Below, piece after piece: positions 1 through 10,827 of a stretch of DNA of 64,000 nt (position 1 is the stretch's first letter; the number at the start of each line of letters is the position of its first letter). Origin of the DNA: Micromussa lordhowensis (lineage: Eukaryota; Cnidaria; Anthozoa; Scleractinia; Lobophylliidae); NCBI GenBank assembly GCA_964020085.1, contig OZ026608.1:440881-504880 (forward strand), written 5' to 3'. Both the position numbers and the translations under genes were made by a program. Under the pieces are notes generated by a model that did no database searches, was not told where the DNA came from, and was given only the letters and a program-made list of their open reading frames with translations.

Positions 1-108
1 CTATCGTGGTGTAAATTCAACACACCAATGTCATTACCCCATGGCTTCGGCTGACTCAAATTTTTGGCGATTTCTTTGTGCAGTGTATTCAATTTGAATA
101 ATAAAAAT

Positions 109-244
109 GTTAACGCACTCATTGCTCGTGAATTATCGGGATTTACCTGAACTCGTTCACTAACAATGAACTCGAGATTTCTCGTTCATAGTTAGTGAAC
201 TCGTGCAGGTAAATCCCGATAATGCACTCGCTGAGTGCGTTAAC
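109..244. repeat. Foldback (inverted-repeat) element
   Basis: The two ends are reverse complements: GTTAACGCACTC at 109-120 answers GAGTGCGTTAAC near 233-244. The inner parts (ATCGGGATTTACCTG against CAGGTAAATCCCGAT) also pair, around a short centre near 175. This is a short palindromic repeat of non-autonomous DNA transposon type. No coding capacity is seen. Confidence 0.7.
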
Positions 245-324
245 CTGTAAATATACAAACGATTATTGTGTAGGTACATGTATAAACCAAGGAACACACA
301 GATCTGATCATAGAACATTTAAAT

Positions 325-450
325 CATCTTGCCCGGGTTGGGCAGATAACGCTATCCAATCACTAACCAGTGGATAGCGTGAATTGATTACTTAACACTT
401 TTTCGCTGGTTAGCGCTGGATAGCGCTATACCTTTTGAACAACTGGGGAC
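325..450. repeat. Degenerate dispersed repeat with GGATAGCG motifs
   Basis: Three or more copies of GATAGCG or its complement CGCTATCC lie within about 100 bases. They are bounded by CCCGGGTTG on the left and CAACTGGGG on the right, which are near-complementary. It looks like an old inverted-repeat element. The family is not identified from sequence alone. Confidence 0.45.
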
Positions 451-609
451 TGGATATTTGTCGTGTTTCTAACCTTATTTGAATTATCTGTCTTTAAGTA
501 GTCAAGTACAAGCATGATTGATTTCAAGCACACTACTAAGCGGAAGATTTTTGCTGAATTGCGTTCTCTTAATATGATCATATCATGACCATATGGATAA
601 ATATTTCAG

Positions 610-1058
610 CTGTAGAAAGTTCAGCTAGCAGCAGCGCGGTGAACGACTGTTACACTTTCCATGACGTTGACAGCACATGGAATGAGGCCCGTAAGGCTTG
701 CCGCGAAATGGGAGCTCACTTAGTTACCATGGAAACGACTGACGAGTGGAACAAAGTGAAAGGTTTCCTTGCAGACAAAGTGACGGAGACCGGAAGTTAC
801 ACTCACTATTACATTGGACTCCGTAAAGAAAGTGGAACGTGGAAATGGACCGAGGCAGGATCGCCTGGTGTCACTGTGACTTCAGATGACAGCCGCTGGC
901 AATCCAATGAGCCTTCTGATGACTCAAGGGAAGTTTGTGGAGAAATCTGGTATCCCGAGTCAGGGACCCAAGGGCACTTTAATAATGTGCAATGCACTGG
1001 TCAGTTTCAGGCTCAAGTTGGCGCATCACCACGTGGATACATCTGTGAAAATTATTGA
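610..1058 (+). CDS. C-type lectin-like domain, terminal exon (partial gene)
   Basis: This is the last coding exon of a secreted or surface C-type lectin-like protein whose earlier exons lie left of the window. The exon probably starts after the acceptor ATATTTCAG at 601-609, with two bases completing a codon (phase 1). The reading frame is also open from an ATG at 585, but that is inside the intron side. About 149 residues hold the whole fold: a DCYTF opening, WNEARKACREMGAHLV, a YYIGL strand, a WKW segment, the QSNEPSDD loop, EVCGEIW, FNNVQC and the closing GYICEN before the TGA. Five cysteines fit the long-form domain. The usual EPN and WND calcium/sugar motifs read EPS and FNN, so classical mannose-type binding is uncertain. 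An AATAAA at 1273 is a plausible polyadenylation signal. Confidence 0.85.
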
Positions 1059-2105
1059 AGCTTAATTTTATAGCAAAATTAACTGTAAGTTACGTTAAGC
1101 CTGATTAAATGAGTGTTAGATTGTTGTAAAAAGTGGTGAATTATTAGGTTAATACATCAAAAGACTAGGAGCTATTGTTCTAATTGTTAAAGAACACGAG
1201 AATCCGTATTATATATTCCTTACATAACAAGATTCGGTTTCTTTGTTTGTTCTAGTTCACCAATGAGCGGTCAATAAATAAAAGACATGAATACTTAGGC
1301 ATAGCTGAGCAAACTGTGATACAAATATGGTTTATACCATTTTCTTGACAACGTTTTTTTCAATTAGGTGTATACGTACCGCGATTAATGGAGTATCCCC
1401 TCCCCCCGGGATGTGGCGTTGACCAATCAGCAAACATTTGGATTTGAGTTTCATCTTAGGTCATTACCATAAACATTTTTGCTGCTATACTGAGCTAACG
1501 AGACACAGCCAGGTTGAAACAGCTGTTCACGGTTGGAATTTGGACTCATGACATTGTCGCTGTACGTTTCTTCATAGTAGTCAGCCTTGTGTCATTGTTA
1601 TTCCACTAAAATAACGCCCACGCACAGAAAGCTAATTTTGGGAATGTCTTGCTGTTCTTTGTTATAAAAGGCCCCCGCCACGGTGGGGATATCTTTTTCC
1701 CGCCCTTACTTTTCAGTCCTCCCGTAGACTTTGTGCTGCCAACTACTCGCAGGTCCCTAAACTCCATTGTCATATCGGGTCGACTAAAGCTCATAATAGC
1801 ATACACAATTTTCATCGTGTTTGGAGACATTGAGAGCCATGCCTTTGTGCAATGTAACTTTTTAGTAGAATCCGCTAAATTTTTTAATAGCGGAACTTTA
1901 AAGCAAACAGACGAAGTTGAAATAAAGACCGGCTAGCAGAGAGTGTTTTTGTAAACGAAATTGCATCGCCTTAAATTTTGCTAGATTTATTGGATTAAAT
2001 ACCTTTATACGATGCAAAAACAATCGGCTTTTCCAAAGTTATGTGTTGCCAATTAACAGTACAAACGAAGAAAGAAGTTAAAATTGTACATTATATTTCA
2101 CAGTG
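1059..2105. other. 3' UTR then intergenic sequence
   Basis: The lectin gene's 3' UTR probably ends near 1295, after AATAAA at 1273. Beyond it is AT-rich sequence with a C/G-rich patch near 1395-1415. An open frame at 1649-1936 has no recognisable domain, splice context or compositional support. I see no gene here. Confidence 0.4.
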
Positions 2106-2110
2106 TGTTT

Positions 2111-2136
2111 AACAATTACTCCACAAGCGCGCGTTG

Positions 2137-2168
<32 letters not shown>

Positions 2169-2213
2169 ATAGCGCCGAGTTGGCTATAATCATCTCATAT
2201 CCAACAAGGGCGA

Positions 2214-2246
<33 letters not shown>

Positions 2247-2413
2247 AATAGAGCAAACTAAACTTAAAAAAAAAAATAATAAAAACGCCTAAAAAAAATC
2301 ACGCGTACGCTTACCATATTCGTAGAGCATGGTATAAATGGCTCATAGCCCATGATGGCTAAGCCAATGAAAACTCTCCAATTGCATTATCCAATGATCT
2401 AGTTTTTAATAAT
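2111..2413. repeat. Palindromic MITE-like element, family 1, copy 1
   Basis: A stem of about 50 bases (AACAATTACTCCACAAGCGC outward arm, answered by GAGTGGAATAATTGTTTTA) encloses GCCAACGAGGCGCATAGCGC. A shared right half of about 180 bases follows, ending CTAGTTTTTAATAAT. The same unit recurs near 12984 and 39295. It has no coding capacity. Confidence 0.75.
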
Positions 2414-3400
2414 AAGTAATTAGACAATCCGAGCTTATATAATATAAATAATAAATTAATATTTTAAGAGGAGGTCTCCAATCACCTAGAGGTGGTTTTC
2501 AAGAGAGTCCTCTAAAAAATAAAAAGTCTAAAATATACATTAAATGTCTAAAATATAGAAGTAATAAAAACTAAAAACTTGAGACTACACTAGAACTAAG
2601 ATTAAAAACACTACTGCTAACAATAGGTGAAAAGTGTCAAGTAAAACTGGACCAGCTTGAGATTTTATGAGCGCAGGTGCCTATGGGTCATGGGGTCCTG
2701 ACGAAATCAACCAGGCGCAGCGGAGTTGACTACTGCTCATAAAAAATTCGGGTGAGGAGTCTAATTGTTGAAGTAAAGTCCAAAATTTATATAGATAAAA
2801 TCTTTTAAGGCAAACAAATCAAGAACGAATGGATATACGGGAACCAATCACATTAGCGTATTTGCCGCAGAATACGCTGAGTCAGTCCACAAATACAAAG
2901 ATAAAAGTCATATCTACAAGCTGCTTTCCAAACAAACGAATGAAAGAAGTAAATCGGTCGACAAATAATAATCAAGAGTTTTTATCTGTTGATGACACGT
3001 TACTGGGCTGAGTTTCAATGACTAGTTTGACTTTTTTGTTGTCATTGCCGTCCATGAAAGGCTTCCATGAAGAATACAGCGCCTCTGAAGCCAGCTCGTC
3101 ACTAAATAACAAACAAACCTCACTGTTAGAAGTCAGCCTAGAAAAGTCTTAGTTTCTTGACAATTTCAAGAGCTTTTTCAGCCATATATTTAAATATCTT
3201 TATACTGGATTAGCGTTTCCATATCCGTCACAGATGAACTTTTCCGAATTTTATCGAAATCTTTCTAAATGAACTCTGAATACATATAACGTTAGAACTT
3301 ACTGTAAACAAATGACGGCCATTTCGTCCTGAAATCCTTGTTTCATCTTCTTAATTCTAAAACAAAAAGAATTCATCATAATACAATTTCCAATCATAAC
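2414..3400. other. Intergenic, no gene seen
   Basis: AT-rich sequence with short direct repeats (AAAATATA near 2530-2560) and no splice-supported open frame. The short frame at 2829-3011 shows no domain. Confidence 0.4.
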
Positions 3401-3416
3401 CCGTATTACCAAGAAT

Positions 3417-4430
3417 ATGGAATTGAGGCTCTACGCAGATGACACAACCGGTTATGCTGCTAGTAACTCACCCGCGACCTTGGAATTCTACATCAATAGT
3501 GACCTGGCGAGATTATCACATTGGCTTGAAGATAACTACCTCACCATCAATGCCACTAAGACGCAGGCTATGATTGTTGGTAAATCCAACTATAATTATG
3601 AGCTCACTTTAAAGTCAAATAATATTCTGACTATCGATGAACTTAAGCTGCTGGGAGTGACGATTGACAATAACCTCACTTTTTCTTCACATATTAAATT
3701 GGTTCTTAGTAAAATTCATGCAAAGTTAGCTGCCTTGCGCAGAATCAGGAATTTTATTGATAGTGACACTGCGGTTAAACTATATAAGTCGTACATTCTA
3801 CCTCATTTTGACTATTGTAGTCCTCTTCTAATAGGAATTAATCAAACTTTATCTGATAAATTAGAAAATGCCAATTATTACGTACTTAGAACTCTCTTCA
3901 ATCTACCCAAGTCTATTAGTTACGAGCAGATCTTGTTGCAGTATAATTTAGATTCCATTAAGCATAGGCGCATGGTCCAAGCTCTGACACTTGTGTACAA
4001 AAGCTATCCCAATTATATAAGTAATATGTTTAGAATCAAAAACTGTGTTTACAATCTTCGCGGCAATGGTAGCAGACTCGATCAGCCGGCCCCTAATACT
4101 GGTTTTAAACACAGATCTTTTTCGTATATTGCATGCCGCCTCTGGAACAAGATACCTTTGCATGTTAGGGAGGCCCCAAATCTTAAGAATTTTATGGCCA
4201 AACTAAAGAAACTTAAGTTGAGCCAGGACGAGTGTCGTTGTAATTTCTGCTCTAATTAGATGCTATTATAAATTTATAGTATGGATAGGTAATTTTATTA
4301 TGGATTCTTATTCTAGTATTTTCTTAATCTATATACTAATGTAGATACACGTACATTTTTGTAACGAGTCTTTTTTTTAGGCTCATCAATGTCACGTGTT
4401 GAAATAAAGTTTTTTCAGTTTTTCAGTTTC
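3417..4430 (+). mobile_element. 5'-truncated non-LTR retrotransposon with the C-terminal part of a reverse transcriptase
   Basis: An uninterrupted 280-codon frame (3417-4259) begins just before the catalytic box YADDTT (residues 6-11). It continues through the thumb region (HWLEDNYLTINATKTQ, LLGVTIDNNLTFSSHI) and a typical LINE C-terminus (FSYIACRLWNKIPLHVREAP). The endonuclease and the RT fingers and palm upstream of the YADD box are missing, so the ATG is not a genuine start. This is ordinary 5' truncation during target-primed reverse transcription. The 3' end is a short UTR closing with repeated TTTTTCAG units near 4410-4430. The intact frame suggests a fairly recent insertion. Clade (jockey/CR1-like) is a guess. 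Confidence 0.85.
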
Positions 4431-4824
4431 AGCTAAAAACGTCACGTTGTTTGCAGATGAGTTAAGACTCTAGGTACAGCGTTTTTTGTAAACTGTTATA
4501 GAAAGACAACTATCAACATGTAGGACGGTTCAGAAGGTCGCAAACAAACTAACCTAATCTCATTGTATCCCGCTTAGTAGAGTCCTGGGTTAATTCGAAG
4601 TATATATTTATTTCGTTACTGATATTTTTTTGATGTTAGCTCTGAGAATTTGACTTATAAATCACTTGTTTAATGGGAGGTTTTTTGATCTTGCAGAGAA
4701 ATGATATTTTAATAGCTCTGTGCAAGTAAGTATGTGGCAATCGAAATGTATCATTGTCGTTTATCGTCATCGTTATTATCATCTTAACAGGGAAGTTTTT
4801 TAATCTCAATCAAAAGTGGCTTAC
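4431..4824. other. Non-coding sequence 3' of the minus-strand stalk/membrane exon
   Basis: If the minus-strand exon at 4825-5176 belongs to a working gene, its tail exons and 3' UTR should lie here. One possible terminal exon is 4560-4584 on the minus strand: acceptor AACCCAG, then eight codons and a TGA, in phase with the donor at 4825. It is far too short to be convincing. Confidence 0.25.
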
Positions 4825-5176
4825 CTTTTCCAGCGGACAAAAAACACAGCTGCAACAATTCCAACCATTAACAGACAAAACGGTAACACAATTGACACAA
4901 TCAGTATTGTGCTGCGCTTTTCAACTCTTTGCGAGCTTTTCACGCCAGGACTGGGACTATTCGTGACTGGTTCACTCGATAACGGTCCAGTTAGTGCTGT
5001 TTGTAATGGTCTGGAATTTCCTTCTGTAGGAATCACTGTTGTAAAATTGTTTGGTCTTTTTGTTTTTTGAGTAGATTGTAGTAAAGTTGATATTGTACTT
5101 TGTAAGCTTGGTTTAGTGTTAGTAGTTCCATTGTTTACAAGAGTAGGGGTTGATGAGGTTGACAATGCTTCCTTTT
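4825..5176 (-). CDS. Ser/Thr-rich stalk plus transmembrane segment, single exon of a surface-protein gene (partial or orphan)
   Basis: On the minus strand a polypyrimidine acceptor (CTTCTTTCTTTTAG) precedes an exon that begins in phase 1. It encodes about 80 residues rich in Ser, Thr and Pro (STSSTPTLVNNGTTNTKPS at its start), then a hydrophobic span (ILIVSIVLPFCLLMVGIVAA) closed by basic residues VRWKR. It ends at the donor TGGAAAAG|GTAAG in phase 2. This phase 1 to phase 2 stalk and membrane design matches the membrane exons of genes A and B further right, including the closing WKR of gene A. No extracellular domain exon is visible on the minus strand for at least 10 kb upstream. It is either a fragment left by rearrangement or a mucin-like type I protein whose other exons are too short to see. 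Confidence 0.55.
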
Positions 5177-7140
5177 CTAAAAGAAAGAAGAAAGAAATAC
5201 TACTTTTAGTTGACTACTTGATCAATTGTTTAAACATATAGTTGTATTTTTTTGTCGAAAACAACTTTTTGGTGACATTTTCGAATTCTACCTGACCTTT
5301 AAAGTAAAAGCTTGCACATATACGAACTGCGGACCTATTTTATATAAGCTAAGCACTTAGCTAAATCAAAGTGTTTCTTTATTATCACTGTTCCGTCAAT
5401 TTGATTAGATTATCAATCCTTAGTTTGTGATGGTATGTTGCCAGTATAAAATATACTTTTGTTGCATTAGGCTAAAAATTATGTTTGATTTTAGTGTTAG
5501 TTATAAGTACAGAAATTATCCTGTACTAGTTTAGGGTCGTTTAAGGCACGTTTGGCTAATATTGATATATTTTCTCTGCTTAGATTAAGCAAAATCGTTA
5601 AATATTGTGATGCATGTTTTTAATTCCAGCGGAAATACAACTATTTACATGCGCGTGTCTGAATTTTTGTTTCGAGGGATCCGGATACGAGGCATGTCAT
5701 AAAACAATGTTCACAAACTGAAACGACTAAACAAAATAATGCGCAATTACCGGTAACTACTTAATGAACAAACATGTGCTGACTTCCACATCAAATTATA
5801 GTCCTTCACAGACTACTAGGTCTGAGGCAAATCTGTAACCATATTTCAGTCTGACAACTCCGTCAAATAGTCGTGTAGCACGAATCCCATATATATCATC
5901 ATTAGAGAACTCTCCGCAGACTGCTGTTTAAGTGATGTTAAGTGAAAAAAGAAACGATTTTGTGTGTCAAACTCAGAACTGATCGATACGAATACAGTTA
6001 GAGCAGCTAAATGTACGAAATGCAGAATTAAATGCGACGACTCGCATTGCGTTCAACAATAGCTAAAGTAAACTGTGAGTAGTTATCTAACTCAGTTAAA
6101 CTGACCTCTTTCAACAGGTCGTTGAGTCTACACGCACAAACATTAAACATGGCTGAAATATCGTCCGTTGTTACCTGAAGTTTTCGTTCCAGTCCTAAAT
6201 GATCCTGACCACGAGGAAGCGAAAAGAAAGGACATCAATATGAGAGTTGCTGAGATGTTGGTGTAGAGCGACATTGTGGTACTGATACACTTCGACCAAG
6301 GGGGCAATTTTCAAGCCCTACAATCGGTGTTTGTCACGAAGCTGCCTGTCGCTTACACACCAACACGAAATAACTTCTAGCGTGCAAGCAAAGACTGATA
6401 TTAATCCCTCTTCGTTGATTATATGTCAATATTTTGAGAGGGCTAGCACTTCCCTTCAGAGTTCCTGTCAACGTCACAACACAACATCAGACGGCTCGCA
6501 TATCAAATGTTAGCTTGATAAGGCCATTAGGTCAACTCTTGAACACATATTTTGGTTTTAACTTTCGGCGATCTACGACATTCTGCTCTGCTGAGAAAAA
6601 AGACATGTTATAAGATCCCGCTGACGAGAAAATATGCTCCCCAAAATAACTGATGTCTGACCGGAAGAAGATCATATACCTTCGGTTAGGGTTGCATAAG
6701 TTTATTTTTACGTAAGTGGCAATGTTTTAAACTCTACTATGTTTGTTTTTCTAAAAAAAAAAAAAATCGGCTTTCAAGTATAGACAAATTACGAGTCAGT
6801 TATGTTTGCCAGAAAACGTCAGGGCTTGTCCAGGGCTCCCGCAAATTTCTCATTGTCTGTTTTTGTTGAGAGATAAGGTGAGGTTCTTTTTTTATGATTT
6901 AACTAGCTAGCTATTATTTTCATGTCATTTATCTTTGCCAAATTATTTTCTGGGAACCATGAAAAATAAGCTCGTGTGCACTTGTAGGTCTGTCGGGTGA
7001 AGCTTTGTTTTGCTAATTAGCATATTTTACAAAAGTAACAGACAGAGTTGTCCGTTGTGTGGGGTGGGGGGCACACTCTCATTTCTTTAGGTACCCGTGC
7101 ATTTTAGTACACAGCAGGGAGTATCCACTCCCCCTCGGGA
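5177..7140. other. Intergenic, no gene seen
   Basis: AT-rich, with homopolymer runs (A13 near 6757) and a G-rich patch near 7060. A short minus-strand stretch around 6166-6230 could read as a leader-like exon ending in a GT donor in phase 1. It lacks a clear hydrophobic core, and I do not call it. Confidence 0.3.
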
Positions 7141-7579
7141 GTAAATAGCCTGAGGTAAAGGCAACCTCGTCCCCAGGGTCTTCTCCAATATGGCGGCGGT
7201 AGGAGAATACCCTGGCACACAGCGAACTAAAACGATCGCTGATTGGTGCATTTTATTGCGCGTTCATACGTGTGCTCTCATTGGTTTATTCCTTCCAAAA
7301 CAAAAATGGTGGCTCCCTGGGTTCTTCGTAACAGAGTCCGAGGCTTAAAAAGTGGAAAGGATGCCTGTTTGATCTTCTTTTAAACCCTGCTGTACTGTTA
7401 GAAGTAACTGAAAAGCAGTACGCAACATTTAGGACAGATCGCCGATAATTCACGCTTCTCCGTGGTGATCATGTTCCTCAATTCAAGTACTCAGCTGCCG
7501 GCAGTACAGTTAGAACTGCTTCTCCTTCTTCTTTTAAGACCTCTGGACTGGTAATTGCTGCTCTTGCATATATTGTAAG

Positions 7580-8136
7580 TACAGTAGAACCCCAATAACA
7601 CAAACTCGGATAACTCGAACTTCCCACTAACTCAAACTTAGTCCTATTTCCCTTGGATTTCACCACACTCTTCAGTCATTTTAATTTACTCGGTTAATTC
7701 GAACTCGGATACCGTCGATTTTCCCGCCAACTCAAACTAAATTTCCTTTCCCTTGATAAAAAGTTCACTGGAATTTACCCCGATAAGTCGAGCTCTGCTT
7801 CTTGTAACTCCACGTGGATGACATCCCATTAGCTCTTCTTGTCTATAATCGGTAAAAAACACTAAAACTAACACTGTGGTCAACACTACATACATTTGAT
7901 GTTTGATTGGTGCAACAAACTAATCACATTTTATCATAAAAATGCCCAATTACCATTTTTATAAAATAAGTTTCATTTACAGTGCACTAAACACTGAAGT
8001 GCTAAAAAAATCACCAACTATAGATTTTTAATGTGGCAAATTGAATTGTGCCATCAACTCCGTTAACTTGAAACCTCACTATCTCAAATTGGTTTTCGTT
8101 TCACCCGTAGAGTTCAAGTTACTAGGCTGTACTGTA
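7580..8136. mobile_element. Tc1/mariner (pogo-like) non-autonomous element
   Basis: The left end TACAGTAGAACCCC is followed by TAACTCGAAC repeats. The right end GTTCAAGTTACTAGGCTGTA then CTGTA is its imperfect reverse complement. Internal TAACTCGAAC/TTAATTCGAAC repeats are typical of pogo/Tigger-type ends, with TA as the expected target. No transposase frame remains. Confidence 0.5.
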
Positions 8137-10320
8137 TTTCCTTTTTTCCTATCCGTTTTTGTCTTCCAAAATTAATATCAGGTACAATTTAATTTGTTTT
8201 AAGCTCATATGTCATCATATAAAAACTTGCAAGACATGCCTTAAATGAGGCACACCCACATTTTATTCCCTCCCTGTTACACATGACCTTTGCTTCTCTG
8301 GATGTGTCCCAGAGTCTTGTAACTGTTTTTCATTTTGTTGATAAAATCTGAAGTTTGAGTTTGAAATTAAAGCCACACGAATGATATGTACCATAAAGTG
8401 TTGTATGGGATTTTACTGACTTCTTTATTCAGATGTTGACATCACATCCCTGACTTATTAATACTTTTTACATCTGTCTTGCCACTATTTTCTAAATATA
8501 ACTTCAATGGGAAAATAGACTCAAAGTAGGGTTTTTCTGGATTTACAACATGTGAATTAGTGGGTAGATGCACTTAGGATTTTGTTTTTAGCTTCCAGAA
8601 GAAATGATTAGGGTAATTTTCCTGTATATACAAGCTTGAAATGGTGAACCCAGCTAAATGTCCTTCCATTTTTTCCGCTTCGGTTGTAACTTTTAACATA
8701 ATTTACCTTCTAGAATACAAAAACTTACAGTAACCTTTCATTGTTTCTTGGGGATTGATTGGTGTACCAAAGAAAATTCCCAGCTGTGTAAAACGGGGAA
8801 GATTGGTCATATAAATTGAAACAGTTATGTGAAATTAGTTCCTCATAAATTCTTGTAAGATAGTCATTATTGCTGTCACCAAATGGAAAGTGGATTGACT
8901 GAAATGAGGCGCAGGGAGGGTAAGGTGTTTTAGGGAATGTGTGAGCGGAATAGCAGTATTACCTAAGCCAGCTAGTCATGATCACTGTTTGTCATTTAGT
9001 TTCAGTTAAAAGGGATAAAAAGCTCACCATCTGGCCCTTTTGTTCAAACAATGGATAATTCCATCCATCACTGCCATAAATCTACACCCACTGAATAATG
9101 CAATGGTTGTAGCATTTTCCTGGGGAGGGAAGGTATGTGAAAGGGTTGCCTTTTACATGAAAAATGGTATATAAAGGGTAAGGGGTTGGACCTCGGGGCA
9201 GAGCCTCCCCACCTAGACATTTACTGATTAGCCCCCTCCCCCCAAGGATTTTATGAATAAAGTGCTATTTGCGAGCTAACGTTTGAACAATTGGGACCTG
9301 GATAGTAAATGGACCCCTTTCCCTAAGTCAAGTTTCATTAAAGGAAGCAAACTACCATGCCAGTGAGCTATAGGGGAATACTATGGATTTCAAGTGACAA
9401 GATGATCGAATGGGGGCAAAAATGAAACTCCCCTCACACCCTCCTAATATATTTTTTCCCACCATGAACCTTCACATTGTTTTGATACCCGAAATAATAT
9501 CAATAAAATAACAAAATATCAATTCTCAAACAAATAACATCCTATCAAGATATTTTGATAAACCACAATACTGCAATTTTGCCACTTGAGATTTTAAATG
9601 TTGTACATGTAAATCAGTGTAAATATAAGTATCTACTATTGGCCTGTTTATACAAGGTGAGTCAGCCTGATTAGCCTAGCTGGCTGAAGATTTGTGCTGT
9701 TAAAGAAATTCTAACCAGAGAGTAGATTTTGGACATTGCTGTACGATTGTGGAAATAACTATTTAAATAACAACCTTTTCATACATCCATTTAAAAAGGG
9801 AAAATACACTTTTATTTACCACTTAGTGAACAAAAATCAGCAAAAATGTGGAAGTGGTTACATGTTTAAATGAAAGCAATTCCTAAAATGGCTAAAATAG
9901 CTTCGTTAGGTCGAGAGACCTTATCCTAACCGAAGAAAAACCTCAAAACCTCACGCTACGCCCCTGCGAGTATAGGAAAAGTTAATATGTAGTAAGAAAA
10001 TGTCTAGTAAAATTCTTTATGTACATCTGTGACAAAACGAGGAACTCTAATCCCTTTTAAACTTAGGTTTGCAATAACGGAAAGTCAAAAAACAGCAAGA
10101 ATAAATTTCTAGATCATTTTACCATTTCCTTTTGCTTTTACATGCATCCCTTCTTACTTTTAGCCTCTTTATTAAACGCGCATCCGAGCATACGAGTTTG
10201 CCTTTGCCGCCATTTTGTTTGTTTTTCACCTGTCTCAAGACCTCGTACCCAGATCCTCTCACTCTTTATCTTGGCCGCCATTTTGAATAAATTTCCTCTT
10301 TTCGTGGACAAATCGGTCAC
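8137..10320. other. Body of the 3.3-kb element, non-coding
   Basis: AT-rich sequence with no domain-bearing frame. The mirror-image 60-codon frames at 10138-10324 on both strands reflect the inverted-repeat region rather than genes. Confidence 0.35.
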
Positions 10321-10827
10321 GTGATTTCTGCTGTGTGCCAGGGTCTTCTACCGACGATCCGCCATTTTGAAAAAATCGTCGAGGAGAAGGCCCTGAGGAC
10401 GTGTCACAAATCCTCGATACACTGTCAGGGGAGGAGCGTGACGCAGGCTATTTTCAAAGCTGAAAACGTTGAGCAATAATATAATAACCTGACACACTTT
10501 CACTATCGCAAAATTAAACAAAGCAACGTCTATGAAAGGTACATTGTTTTCTCTGAGAGGGTGTGCAGTGTATTGAGCTGCATGTCAATATGTTCAACCC
10601 TCGGGAATTTTACGTCCTCTCCCACAGTATAAAGCCCTGTAGGGCAATGGGGCGAATAGTTTCGCCTAACGAAATTCAAATCGGACTAGTCAAAACAAGT
10701 GCATTACCGGATTTGTCGTAGATCGAGACCTAAGTTTCCTAAAAGAAAGGATGTTCATGAAATATTTACGTGGATTTTCGTTTTTGTACCGTGTCAGCCT
10801 CTTGGTTCAGGTAAGAGTACAAGTGCA

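Larger units (their letters stand above)
7144..10453. mobile_element. Non-autonomous DNA transposon of about 3.3 kb with long imperfect terminal inverted repeats
   Basis: The left end (AAATAGCCTGAGG at 7144, CCCAGGGTCTTCTCC near 7171, ATGGCGGCGG near 7190, ACCCTGGCACACAGC near 7209) is answered in reverse complement at the right end. There GCTGTGTGCCAGGGT starts near 10330, CCGCCATTTTG near 10360, GGAGAAGGCCCTGAGG near 10383 and GCAGGCTATTTT near 10443. The repeats are about 80-120 bases with gaps. No transposase is seen inside. A smaller mariner/pogo-like element is nested at 7580-8136. Confidence 0.5.

Noticed and set aside
1649..1936. 95-codon open frame on the plus strand
   Set aside because: No domain, no splice context, and hydrophobic composition consistent with AT-rich chance frame.
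3417..3419. ATG at 3417 as the start of a complete gene
   Set aside because: It lies a few residues before the YADD box, so it is an accident of LINE truncation.
7478..7666. Frames around 7470-7580 on both strands that resemble an exon ending GTAAGT
   Set aside because: The apparent donor is the terminus of the mariner/pogo-like element, and no partner exon or start is visible.
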